Source: RGIG464 sp045643185
GTDB taxonomy: Bacteria > Myxococcota_A > Bradymonadia > UBA4248
Assembly: GCA_045643185.1 (NCBI GenBank)
Contig: JAZUKH010000185.1
Span: 1-43,778, forward strand
Direction: 5' to 3'
DNA: 43,778 nt
Made by a program: the position numbers and the translations under genes. Positions 7,184-14,539 of this stretch are shown piece by piece; within the stretch, counting starts at the first letter, position 1; each line of letters begins with the position of its first letter. The notes under the pieces were generated by a model, which saw only the letters and a program-made list of their open reading frames with translations, made no database searches and was not told where the DNA came from.

Positions 7184-10100
7184 TTCCATTACCAAAATTA
7201 GACGACCGCAAATGGGATGATCTCGTTCGTGAGGCGATAGACCTCATTCCCAAATACTGTCCCGAGTGGACGAACCACAATGCGTCCGACCCTGGTATCA
7301 CCATCATCGAGTTATTTGCCTGGCTCGTTGAAATTCTCCTGTATCGTCTGAACCGCGTTCCCGAGAAAAACTATCTTGCCTTCCTCGACTTAATGGGCAT
7401 CGAATTGCAGCCGCCTCACCCGGCTAATGTCGACCTGACCTTCAGTCTCGTGCCCGGTGCACGCAACTTCCAGGTCATTCCGGCCGGCACCAGTGTCGCG
7501 ACAAACTACAAGAATGATGAACCGCCCGTGATCTTTGAAACGCTCAAAGACCTCGTCGTGCTGCCCACCTCGATCGTCCGCTGCTTCTCGCAGTTCCACG
7601 ATATCTACGCCGATAACACGCCTTACATTTATGGTCGTCCGAATCAGTCTTTCGAAGCCTTCATGGGCTGCGAACGCATCGAACGCTACATTTATCTCAA
7701 GGATGACCACCTCGAGGCGCTCAACGAAGAAGCGCTGCTCATCCTCGGCGTCAGCACGCCAAGCAGCCCCGACACCGACTTCCCAACGCTGTGTGAATGG
7801 GAATACTGGAACGGTCACCGTTGGCGCGAACTCGAACAGTCCACGCAGGAACTCCCCGTCGGCTGGATCGCCTTCAACGGCGTTCAGGGCTGGGAAAAGT
7901 GCACCGTCAACGACGAAGAAGGCTTCTGGCTCCGCGGCCGACTCGTAAACGTGCCCCAGTCGACCGACATGACGCTCGTCGAACGCATTTCTATGCGCAT
8001 CGAGATCCTCGGCGAAGGCATCATTCCTGAACACGCACTCTCGCTCACGAACACCGACGACTACCTGCCACTCGACCTCACCAAAGCGTTTTATCCGTTC
8101 CACAAAGAACCGGCTCCGGATTGCGCCTTCTACCTCGGCAACGACGAACTCTTCGGTCACCCGGGTGCCCGCATCCGCATCGACTTCGAACTTTCGGATG
8201 CCGTCAACGTCAGCGGCTTGAACCCGTCCAACGATCTGCGCATCGCGTGGGAATACTACGACGGCAAACAGTGGCAACACATCGGCACCGTCAACCCCAA
8301 AGCCGTCGAAGAAACGCTTCGTGGCCTCGACTTTGACGATTCGACCTACTGCTTCACGAAAAACGGCACCGTCAGCTTCACACTGCCCGAAAATATGGCT
8401 AAGACCCGCGTCTCGGATCAGGAAACCTACTGGGTCCGTGCCCGTATCCTTCAGGGCGACTACGGCGTGCCCGGCATGTATATGCTCGATGGCGACAAAT
8501 GGGCCTGGTTTGACGAACGCCCGCTGCGTCCGCCTCAGCTCCGTTCCGTCCGAATCAAATACGAAGAAGCCAGCCGCACCCCCGCTTCCGCCCTCACATA
8601 CAACGATTTCCGTTACACCGATGTCACGGAAAGTGTCGGCGAAGGACTCGCCCAGGTTCAGGTCTTCGAACCAATCCCTGACGAAAATCCCTCAATGTAT
8701 TTCGGCATGAACGGTCCGTTCCCCAACGAACAGATCCAGGTCTACTTCCACACGGTTTCGAGCACCGGCGCCCACTTCGAAAGAAACGAGCATGACGCCA
8801 AATGGCTCAAATCCTACTATCGTAAAATGGAAGAACAGTATTACGGCAACCGCAAAGTCGTCTGGGAATACTGGGATGGTAAAGACTGGAAAGACCTCGG
8901 CGTGAACGACGAAACGCGTGCCTTTACCGAAAGCGGTTACGTCACCTTCCTCGGCCCCAAAGACATGGCGCCGACGCGTAAATTCGGTGAAAACCTCTTC
9001 TGGCTCCGTGTACGCCTCGAAATGGGCGGTTACGAAGAATTGCCCAAACTCGACCACATTCTGTTCAATACGGTTCAGGCGACCAACCGCCGCACCATCA
9101 ACTTCGAAATTCTTGGCACCGGCCGTGGCACGCCCAACCAGCAGTTCAAAATGCTGAACAAACCGGTCCTCGAAGGCGAAAAAATTTGGGTGCGCGAAAA
9201 AGAAATGCCGCGTGATGAAGAGATCGCTGAACTTGAAAAGCTCTACGGCAACGAAAAGTTCATCGAAAAAGACGTTCGCGGCGACGGTTTCTGGGTCCGC
9301 TATCAGTGTGTCGACAGCTTCTACGCGTCGAATTCACGCAGCCGTCACTATCGCATCGACCGCATCTCCGGCAAAGTTCGTTTTGGGGATGGCACGCGTG
9401 GCATGATGCCGGCATTCATGGATCAGAACGTTCGTTGCACGCATTATTGCGTTGGCGGTGGTGCCCGTGGCAACATCGGTCCGAACCAGGCCAACACGAT
9501 CCGTCAGGCCATTGCCTACATTGACGGTGTGACCAACCACTACGATGCCGCAGGCGGTTCCGACGTTGAAACGATCGAATCGCTCAAACAGCGTGGACCT
9601 TACGTCATCAAAAGCCGTTATCGTGCCGTCACGAAAGAAGACTTCGAAGTGTTGTCGCTTCAGAGCTCGAACGCGATCGCGCGTACCGTGTGTCTGCCGT
9701 CGACCGAACGAGAAGGCGAAGTCTGCATCGTGGTCGTGCCGAAATTCGACCGCGCCAAACACGATTACAAACTCAAACTGGTGCCGTCGACCGAACTGAT
9801 CCGCCGCGTCAAGACCTACCTTGACGAACGTCGCCTCGTCACGGTCAAAGTGAACGTCGAACGTCCGCAATACACCGAGCTGAGCATCAACCTCGAAATC
9901 ATTCGTTCCACGACAGGTTCGAGCGAGCGTCTCAAACGCGAGATCGAAGAATCGCTTCGTAAATTCCTTCACCCGATCGTCGGCGGCCGCGATGGCCAGG
10001 GCTGGCAGTTCGGTCGAAACGTTTACAAAGTCGATCTCTTCCACATCGTCGAGCAGGTCGATGGCGTCGAATTCGTCGACAAGATCCAAATCTTTGACGA

Positions 10101-10203
10101 GGATCGTGGCATATACGTCGATCAGATCAAGTTGCCGCAGAAAGGTCTGCCCTACCTGGTCAACATCGATATCACCGAGAAAACCCGCGACCGTATCGTG
10201 TAA
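7180..10203 (+). CDS. Large baseplate assembly protein J-like (Afp11/gp6-type wedge protein)
   Basis: The N-terminus has the typical block DDLVREAIDLIPKYCPEW, NHNASDPGITIIELFAWLVE and YLAFLDLMGIELQPP of J-type baseplate proteins of contractile injection systems. The C-terminal half has RYRAVTKEDFEVL and VEQVDGVEFVDKI, the gpJ core. At 1007 residues it is much longer than phage gpJ. Most of the extra length comes from three related modules starting near residues 206, 356 and 560, each with WEYWxGxxWxxL, a G-x-V-x-F-x-x-P strand and a WxRxRL-type end. Such modules probably make beta-sandwich decorations on the baseplate wedge. It overlaps the gp25-like gene by 4 bp. A spacer of 133 bp with an inverted repeat follows. 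Confidence 0.88.
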   Translation: MIPLPKLDDRKWDDLVREAIDLIPKYCPEWTNHNASDPGITIIELFAWLVEILLYRLNRVPEKNYLAFLDLMGIELQPPHPANVDLTFSLVPGARNFQVIPAGTSVATNYKNDEPPVIFETLKDLVVLPTSIVRCFSQFHDIYADNTPYIYGRPNQSFEAFMGCERIERYIYLKDDHLEALNEEALLILGVSTPSSPDTDFPTLCEWEYWNGHRWRELEQSTQELPVGWIAFNGVQGWEKCTVNDEEGFWLRGRLVNVPQSTDMTLVERISMRIEILGEGIIPEHALSLTNTDDYLPLDLTKAFYPFHKEPAPDCAFYLGNDELFGHPGARIRIDFELSDAVNVSGLNPSNDLRIAWEYYDGKQWQHIGTVNPKAVEETLRGLDFDDSTYCFTKNGTVSFTLPENMAKTRVSDQETYWVRARILQGDYGVPGMYMLDGDKWAWFDERPLRPPQLRSVRIKYEEASRTPASALTYNDFRYTDVTESVGEGLAQVQVFEPIPDENPSMYFGMNGPFPNEQIQVYFHTVSSTGAHFERNEHDAKWLKSYYRKMEEQYYGNRKVVWEYWDGKDWKDLGVNDETRAFTESGYVTFLGPKDMAPTRKFGENLFWLRVRLEMGGYEELPKLDHILFNTVQATNRRTINFEILGTGRGTPNQQFKMLNKPVLEGEKIWVREKEMPRDEEIAELEKLYGNEKFIEKDVRGDGFWVRYQCVDSFYASNSRSRHYRIDRISGKVRFGDGTRGMMPAFMDQNVRCTHYCVGGGARGNIGPNQANTIRQAIAYIDGVTNHYDAAGGSDVETIESLKQRGPYVIKSRYRAVTKEDFEVLSLQSSNAIARTVCLPSTEREGEVCIVVVPKFDRAKHDYKLKLVPSTELIRRVKTYLDERRLVTVKVNVERPQYTELSINLEIIRSTTGSSERLKREIEESLRKFLHPIVGGRDGQGWQFGRNVYKVDLFHIVEQVDGVEFVDKIQIFDEDRGIYVDQIKLPQKGLPYLVNIDITEKTRDRIV

Positions 10204-10219
10204 GTTTCTCGGATCTGCA

Positions 10220-10249
10220 AACGCAGCGGGGATCACGCTTCGCTGCGTT
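10220..10249 (+). other. Intercistronic stem-loop between baseplate genes
   Basis: AACGCAGCG pairs with CGCTGCGTT across a 12-nt loop, with no following T-run. It lies 17 bp after the J-like stop and may stabilise the upstream message or reduce read-through to the PASTA-tail gene. Function is not shown. Confidence 0.4.
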
Positions 10250-10336
10250 CCACGTCGGTCAAAACGTCAAAACAGCGTGCTGGTCCGGCGTCATGCGATT
10301 CACGAACTCACGATTTCGTCTTTGTTGGAGTAAGCC

Positions 10337-11230
10337 ATGCGCGAACAAACCAAACGAAAACTTAGCGTCCCCGACCTTGAGGGGCTCAACGCGAAGGATG
10401 CCGCAGCCTTTCTGGTGTTGAATGGATTTCCTCGTCCAGAGATCATCTACGAGGAGAGCTATGAAGATGTGTACACGGTCCTGAGTCAGGAACCGGCGAA
10501 AGGCCAGATCGTCGATGCCGACACGATCGTCAATATTCATGTGGCGCAACGCTCGTTCTGCGATTTCCTTCCCGGCATCTTCCGCACGAGCGTTTACGAA
10601 GGTCACACGCAGATCCGCGACTTCCTTTGGATCTTTCGTCATCTTTACGACGAAATTTCGGACGAAGTGGACAATATTCCGAGCCTTTTCAAGCCTTACG
10701 AAACGCCTTCGGACTTTTTGCCCTGGCTGGCAAGTTGGGTAGGCTTCGTTTTGGACGAGGACTGGCCCGAAGAAAAGAAACGTTATCTGCTCAGACGAGC
10801 GGTGGACTATTACAGCATTCGTGGCACGGTCAAAGGCCTGAAACTGTTTCTTTCGATCTTTGTGGGCGTAGAACCCGAGATCATCGAGAATGCGTGGCCG
10901 TTTAACGGCTTCCAAATCGGCGTTCATTCGACGATGGACATTGATTCGGTCATTTTCCCGGTGGTCAATCGTTCCCACTGCTTCATTGTGGATCTGCCGA
11001 TCGAACCGGACGAGATCTCGGAGCACACGATCGTGAAGATCCACGACATCATTCGATCTGAAAAACCGGCACACACGATGTATTACCTTCGTTTCAAGGG
11101 CAAACGCGTGGCGCTTTCGGAATTCCAGCTCACGGTCGGCGACGAGGAACAGGGGTACGTCATTGGGTCCGGCGAGGAAATCGTCGACCTGGGCGAGACC
11201 GAAGTCGAACGTTTACCGGGCGAAGAATAG
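10337..11230 (+). CDS. Tail protein I-like (Afp12/P2 gpI-type) baseplate protein with N-terminal PASTA domain
   Basis: Residues about 9-72 form a PASTA domain: VPDLEGLNAKDAAAFLVLNG, then TVLSQEPAKGQIVDADTIVN, with the usual V.S..PA.G..V....V.I.V pattern. PASTA domains bind uncrosslinked peptidoglycan or serve as spacers in kinases and penicillin-binding proteins. From about residue 76 the protein matches the tail-I family seen beside J-type genes: FLPGIFRTS, LPWLASWVGFVLDEDWPEEKKR, and YYSIRGTVKGLKLFLSIFVGVEP. The start has TTGGAG 6 bp upstream. The tail part should attach to the J-like wedge; the PASTA part could hold the baseplate to the cell wall. The fusion itself is seen in the sequence, and the anchoring role is inferred. 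Confidence 0.8.
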   Translation: MREQTKRKLSVPDLEGLNAKDAAAFLVLNGFPRPEIIYEESYEDVYTVLSQEPAKGQIVDADTIVNIHVAQRSFCDFLPGIFRTSVYEGHTQIRDFLWIFRHLYDEISDEVDNIPSLFKPYETPSDFLPWLASWVGFVLDEDWPEEKKRYLLRRAVDYYSIRGTVKGLKLFLSIFVGVEPEIIENAWPFNGFQIGVHSTMDIDSVIFPVVNRSHCFIVDLPIEPDEISEHTIVKIHDIIRSEKPAHTMYYLRFKGKRVALSEFQLTVGDEEQGYVIGSGEEIVDLGETEVERLPGEE

Positions 11231-11339
11231 ATTTTTCAGCGCCCACGCGGGCAAGCGCGGGCACACGACTTTAATTCAGTTACGTTTTAACGATTTTGCA
11301 TAATTCCGCCGCAAGGCGGACAACCATCAGGTGAGAAGA

Positions 11340-12887
11340 ATGGCAGAAGACCAGGGATTCAAACGCATTAACTTCTTTAAAGGCTTCGTCACGACCACGA
11401 AAGACTGGAACGACGCTGAGCTTTATCATGTCGAAAAACACAAATTGCACAACCGTTGTTTCCACGGCGCGGGTATTGTTCCCGGCTATCGTCAGGAACT
11501 CGCCGTGCACGCCCGTGGCCGCGCCGATATGTCGGTCGAAATCGCCCCGGGTTATGCCATCGACGGTCAGGGCAACGACATTCTGCTTTATGAGACCGAG
11601 ATCAAGGCCATCACGAAAGCGGATTTTAAACTGCCGTTGACCGTGTACGTCGTGCTCAAATATGTTGAGGAATTCACGGATTTCATCGCATACAAAGAGA
11701 ATTTGGACTTTAAAGGTCACAAACGCATTCAGGAAAAAGCCGTGGTCGAGCTCTCCATCACGGAACCGGACATTGCTTCTGAAGTTGAAATTGCGCGTAT
11801 CTACCTGACGGAAGATGCGAAGAAGATCACGGATGCGAAAGACCCGTTGAATCCTGGTCCGAACGAGATCGACCTTCGTTACGTTCCGCGTGCCGGTGTC
11901 GTCGGCGGTTATCTGCCGATGGATCTCATCAACCGTCTTCGCAAACTGCTTCGTGGTCAACGCGATGCGTACTATCGTTTGGCGCGTGACAAGAAGGTCT
12001 TGTCGGCAAACGGCGCGGCACTCGGCTTGATGACGGTCGACATGTTGCTCGAATCGGGCACGGTTGGTCCGCAAAACATCCTGCCGTTGCTCTCAAACAT
12101 CGGCGACCTCGAATGGGATACGATCAACGAAATCGAAGCGACCAAACCGACGTTGAAAGCCATGAAAGACTTTGGTCAGTTCAAACACTCGGTCGAAGTC
12201 TTCCGCGACTTGGTCGACGACAAGTCCCTCTCTGTCGACGAAAACGACCTCATCAACTTCGATTCCCTCGATCAAGTCATCACGATTCAGGAAAAATCGT
12301 CGTCACCGCTGTCCTCTATCGTGGGTGAACAGACCCAGACCGAGATCGTGGCTGATGAAGAAAACGAAATTTCGAACGAATGGACCAAGGTCAAAGAATG
12401 GTCTGGCGACATGCCCGAAACGGTCATGATCGAAGGTCAGGAGTGGACGCTTATCGACTCGATCGATATTTACAACAAAGACAGCGAACAGGCTCACTTG
12501 TTCCAAGTCTGTGAAGCACGCGACTCGTGGCACACGCGTCAGCGCATCCGCTACCCGGATGGCGTCACCGTCGAAGATGCTGGTATTGCCCACGAAGGCG
12601 GCTACACGACGTTTGAAATTCACAACGTCACGCCGAATCGCCCGATCATGCTCCTCCGCCGTATGGACTATGCCCGTGGTAACTTCGAGATCGAATACTC
12701 CGCCAACGATATGCGCGTCGGCATCTCGCAGTGCCCTGGTTCCGACAAGCGTTTCCGTTGGAGAAACTGGCCGTTTATGATCCCGGCCGAATTCGTTTCG
12801 ACCGAAGCGCTTAAAATCACGCAGAAAGCGCTCACGGCTGAACGTGATATCAACATGTTCCGCTTCTGGTTCTATCAGGCGCTTTAG
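11340..12887 (+). CDS. Baseplate-cluster protein of unknown function, possible fibre or receptor-binding component
   Basis: The 515-residue protein starts RINFFKGFVTT, then WNDAELYHVEKHKLHNR, FHGAGIVPG and EIAPGYAIDGQGNDI. From memory, such an N-terminal module accompanies J and I baseplate genes in other deltaproteobacterial and actinobacterial clusters; I know of no assigned function. Residues about 190-360 look helical and acidic. The last 130 residues look like a beta-sandwich (PNRPIMLLRRMDYARG, FEIEYSANDMRVGIS, WRNWPFMIPAEFV), which recalls galactose-binding-like domains of secreted glycosidases, so the C-terminus may bind a carbohydrate. A GTG at 11331 is in frame, but ATG 11340 has AGGTGA at the right distance and was chosen. 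Confidence 0.55.
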   Translation: MAEDQGFKRINFFKGFVTTTKDWNDAELYHVEKHKLHNRCFHGAGIVPGYRQELAVHARGRADMSVEIAPGYAIDGQGNDILLYETEIKAITKADFKLPLTVYVVLKYVEEFTDFIAYKENLDFKGHKRIQEKAVVELSITEPDIASEVEIARIYLTEDAKKITDAKDPLNPGPNEIDLRYVPRAGVVGGYLPMDLINRLRKLLRGQRDAYYRLARDKKVLSANGAALGLMTVDMLLESGTVGPQNILPLLSNIGDLEWDTINEIEATKPTLKAMKDFGQFKHSVEVFRDLVDDKSLSVDENDLINFDSLDQVITIQEKSSSPLSSIVGEQTQTEIVADEENEISNEWTKVKEWSGDMPETVMIEGQEWTLIDSIDIYNKDSEQAHLFQVCEARDSWHTRQRIRYPDGVTVEDAGIAHEGGYTTFEIHNVTPNRPIMLLRRMDYARGNFEIEYSANDMRVGISQCPGSDKRFRWRNWPFMIPAEFVSTEALKITQKALTAERDINMFRFWFYQAL

Positions 12888-12918
12888 TCGACAGAAACGG
12901 CGCTCTGGTCAAGCGACC

Positions 12919-13021
12919 GGCGCCGCAGGCAGAAGGGGTAGCGGCGTATTTGGCTGGCGACGTTTCCATATCATGGAAACGATTCCGCCACCAAATAGAC
13001 GCGTAGGGGAAAGCCTTCCCC
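12919..13021 (+). repeat. Palindromic intergenic element, copy B
   Basis: AAGGGGTAGCGGCGTATT, then a core with the perfect arms GTTTCCAT/ATGGAAAC, then AATAGACGCGTAGGGG and the terminal GGGGAAAGCCTTCCCC hairpin. The outer arms match copies A and C; the core is unrelated to theirs. It fills most of the 12888-13171 spacer, and I see no gene in the rest. Confidence 0.75.
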
Positions 13022-13171
13022 ACAAAATAAAAATTGACCGTCTGCCACCTGTTTTGATTCGTTTTTTGACCAAATCCCGTTTTATTCTTAATAACCCGCG
13101 CCCCCAGTCAACGATCCGGGGTGGCTCAATCGCGATGCGCGCTTGCACGCACGCTTCATAAGGAACACGTT

Positions 13172-13477
13172 ATGGACGATAAACAACGTTATGAAGTCTT
13201 CAAAATCCGTCAGGGACGATGCCAATATTGCGGTACGCGACTGAAATGGGAAGCCTACGAAGTGCCCGGCCTTTCTGGTGGCTGGGTGATTCGCGAAGAC
13301 GAAGATAAAGCCCAGGCGCTCTGTTACAAGTGCGCCAAATTTATTGAAACCAACAACAAGAAACCGCTTCGCCTCGAAATCAACGAGGCCAATCGCCCCG
13401 CTTCTCTCATTTTCGGCCAGGATGACGCGCCTGAAGAAGCGCCTGATCTCTCCAATCTTGAAGGCATCGACGATTAA
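13172..13477 (+). CDS. Small HNH-like zinc-binding protein without the catalytic His residues
   Basis: The 101-residue protein has two CxxC pairs, CQYC (C17, C20) and CYKC (C51, C54), spaced about 30 residues apart as in the zinc site of HNH/McrA endonucleases. The segment between them (GGWVIREDEDKAQAL) occupies the place of the His-rich HNH motif, but there is no His there, so nuclease activity is unlikely. ATG 13172 follows AAGGA by 7 bp. An in-frame ATG at 13121 lacks a good site and lies partly in a GC-rich leader. The C-terminus is acidic. It could be a nucleic-acid-binding or structural zinc protein; the role is unknown. Confidence 0.6.
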   Translation: MDDKQRYEVFKIRQGRCQYCGTRLKWEAYEVPGLSGGWVIREDEDKAQALCYKCAKFIETNNKKPLRLEINEANRPASLIFGQDDAPEEAPDLSNLEGIDD

Positions 13478-13505
13478 CCATCCTGTCCCGATCGGACATA
13501 GACGC

Positions 13506-13523
13506 GCCACGCCTTGACGTGGC
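13506..13523 (+). promoter_or_regulatory. Stem-loop directly upstream of a ribosome binding site
   Basis: GCCACG pairs with CGTGGC over a 6-nt loop, and the stem ends at the base before AAGGAG (13524-13529), the ribosome binding site of the gene at 13536. Such placement can affect ribosome access, but no regulator is visible. Confidence 0.35.
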
Positions 13524-13535
13524 AAGGAGATTTTC

Positions 13536-14033
13536 ATGAGCATCGACAAAATCCGCATTACCAACTTACTCGAACTCCGTTACGACTATATGTCAGCACG
13601 TAACGTCCTCAATAACTGGCAAAAACAGAGCGGCATCAAAGAAGACCTGAACGACTTCAGCGATGCTCAGATTCGCTCTCTCGTGATCTACCTGAAAAAC
13701 AATGCGCCGGAAGCCTCCCGCACAATTGGCGGCCTGGAACGCCTGATTTTGAATGCCGACAACGAACCGGTCGTCGAAGCGGCGCCCGTCGTTGAAGAAG
13801 CCGTCGTCGAAGCCGCACCGGCTGAAGATGTCGCTGTTGAAGACGCACCGGCTGAAGAAGCCGCTGTTGAAGACGCACCCATGGCTGATGACAACGCCAT
13901 CGTCGAAGCCGAAACCGAAGTGAAAGCCGACGAAAACGTCGATGACGCTGCTGCCCCCGCTCAGGATCAGGAAGCCGCGAAAGACGCTGCGCCTGCGAAA
14001 GATTCCAAAAAGAAATCCAAAAACAAAAAGTAA
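13536..14033 (+). CDS. Protein with a short helical N-terminal domain and a Glu/Ala-rich acidic tail
   Basis: Residues 1-70 are predicted helical (ITNLLELRYDYMSARNVL, FSDAQIRSLVIYLKNN, IGGLERLIL). Residues about 75-150 are low-complexity Glu/Ala/Val/Pro with near repeats of VEDAPAEEAA, coded by a roughly 30-bp DNA repeat. The protein ends in a Lys-rich SKKKSKNKK tail. AAGGAG precedes the ATG. There is no signal peptide, so it is probably cytoplasmic. It is the next gene after the HNH-like protein and may belong to the same + strand unit. I do not recognise the N-terminal domain; the tail suggests a flexible linker or charge-mediated binding. Confidence 0.6.
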   Translation: MSIDKIRITNLLELRYDYMSARNVLNNWQKQSGIKEDLNDFSDAQIRSLVIYLKNNAPEASRTIGGLERLILNADNEPVVEAAPVVEEAVVEAAPAEDVAVEDAPAEEAAVEDAPMADDNAIVEAETEVKADENVDDAAAPAQDQEAAKDAAPAKDSKKKSKNKK

Positions 14034-14075
14034 TTTCTGATCTTCTTTTGTTTTAGGTGACTTTTCTTCACATTT

Positions 14076-14096
14076 CCCTTCCCCGCGAGGGAAGGG
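14076..14096 (+). other. Intergenic hairpin CCCTTCCC/GGGAAGGG
   Basis: An 8-bp perfect stem with a 5-nt loop lies between the acidic-tail gene and the tautomerase gene. It resembles the terminal hairpin of the palindromic elements, and no T-run follows it. Confidence 0.45.
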
Positions 14097-14135
14097 ATCT
14101 CAATTTGACGCACCATCGCGCCTCAAGGAGTTTAT

Positions 14136-14477
14136 ATGCCCTGCATCCAGGTTCATACTTCTGTCTCTATCTCGCCCGAACACGAAACCAGCATTAAATC
14201 CCGTCTTGGCAAAGCCATCGAAGTCATTCCCGGCAAATCCGAAGGCTGGCTGATGATCACACTGAGCGGCGACGAATGCATCTATTTCAAAGGCACCAAA
14301 GCCCCTGCCGCGTTTGTCGAAGTCAGCGTATATGGCAACGAAAACGCCCAAGCCTTCAACGCTCTGACCGCCGAGATCTGCGATATCTTGAATGACGAAC
14401 TCAATATCGCCTCGAACCGCATTTACGTGAAATACGCAGCCACGGCTCACTGGGGCTGGAATGGAGGCAACTTCTAA
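14136..14477 (+). CDS. MIF-family tautomerase (phenylpyruvate tautomerase-like)
   Basis: The 113-residue protein matches the macrophage migration inhibitory factor family over its full length. After Met removal the N-terminus is Pro (P2), the catalytic base. Other family blocks are CIQVHTSVSIS, LGKAIEVIPGKSEGWLMI, AAFVEVSVYG and the C-terminal RIYVKYAATAHWGWNGGNF. Family members catalyse keto-enol tautomerisation of phenylpyruvate or dopachrome-like substrates, and the physiological substrate in bacteria is mostly unknown. AAGGAG lies 7 bp upstream. It is the last + strand gene of the block and may be only a neighbour of the baseplate genes, not part of them. Confidence 0.9.
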   Translation: MPCIQVHTSVSISPEHETSIKSRLGKAIEVIPGKSEGWLMITLSGDECIYFKGTKAPAAFVEVSVYGNENAQAFNALTAEICDILNDELNIASNRIYVKYAATAHWGWNGGNF

Positions 14478-14504
14478 TTTGTAACGCCCAACCCATTCAT
14501 TCTT

Positions 14505-14529
14505 TGTAGAGACGTGTCACGTCTCTACA
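14505..14529. repeat. Free GTAGAGACG palindrome
   Basis: TGTAGAGACGTG and its exact reverse complement are separated by one base. The same arms form the core of palindromic element A (6273-6303), and a related hairpin precedes the 16S 3' end (43656-43698). It lies between convergent genes (tautomerase and kinase) but has no T-run on either strand. Confidence 0.6.
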
Positions 14530-14539
14530 TGGTTCGGCA

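Noticed and set aside
7390..8280. A 296-residue - strand ORF, and a similar one at 9334-10236
   Set aside because: Both are antisense to the J-like baseplate gene, which has clear family motifs and a ribosome binding site. The antisense readings have no known domain.
14505..14529. Terminator between the tautomerase and kinase genes
   Set aside because: The palindrome has no T-run on either strand, and the same arms occur inside element A, so it was listed as a repeat.
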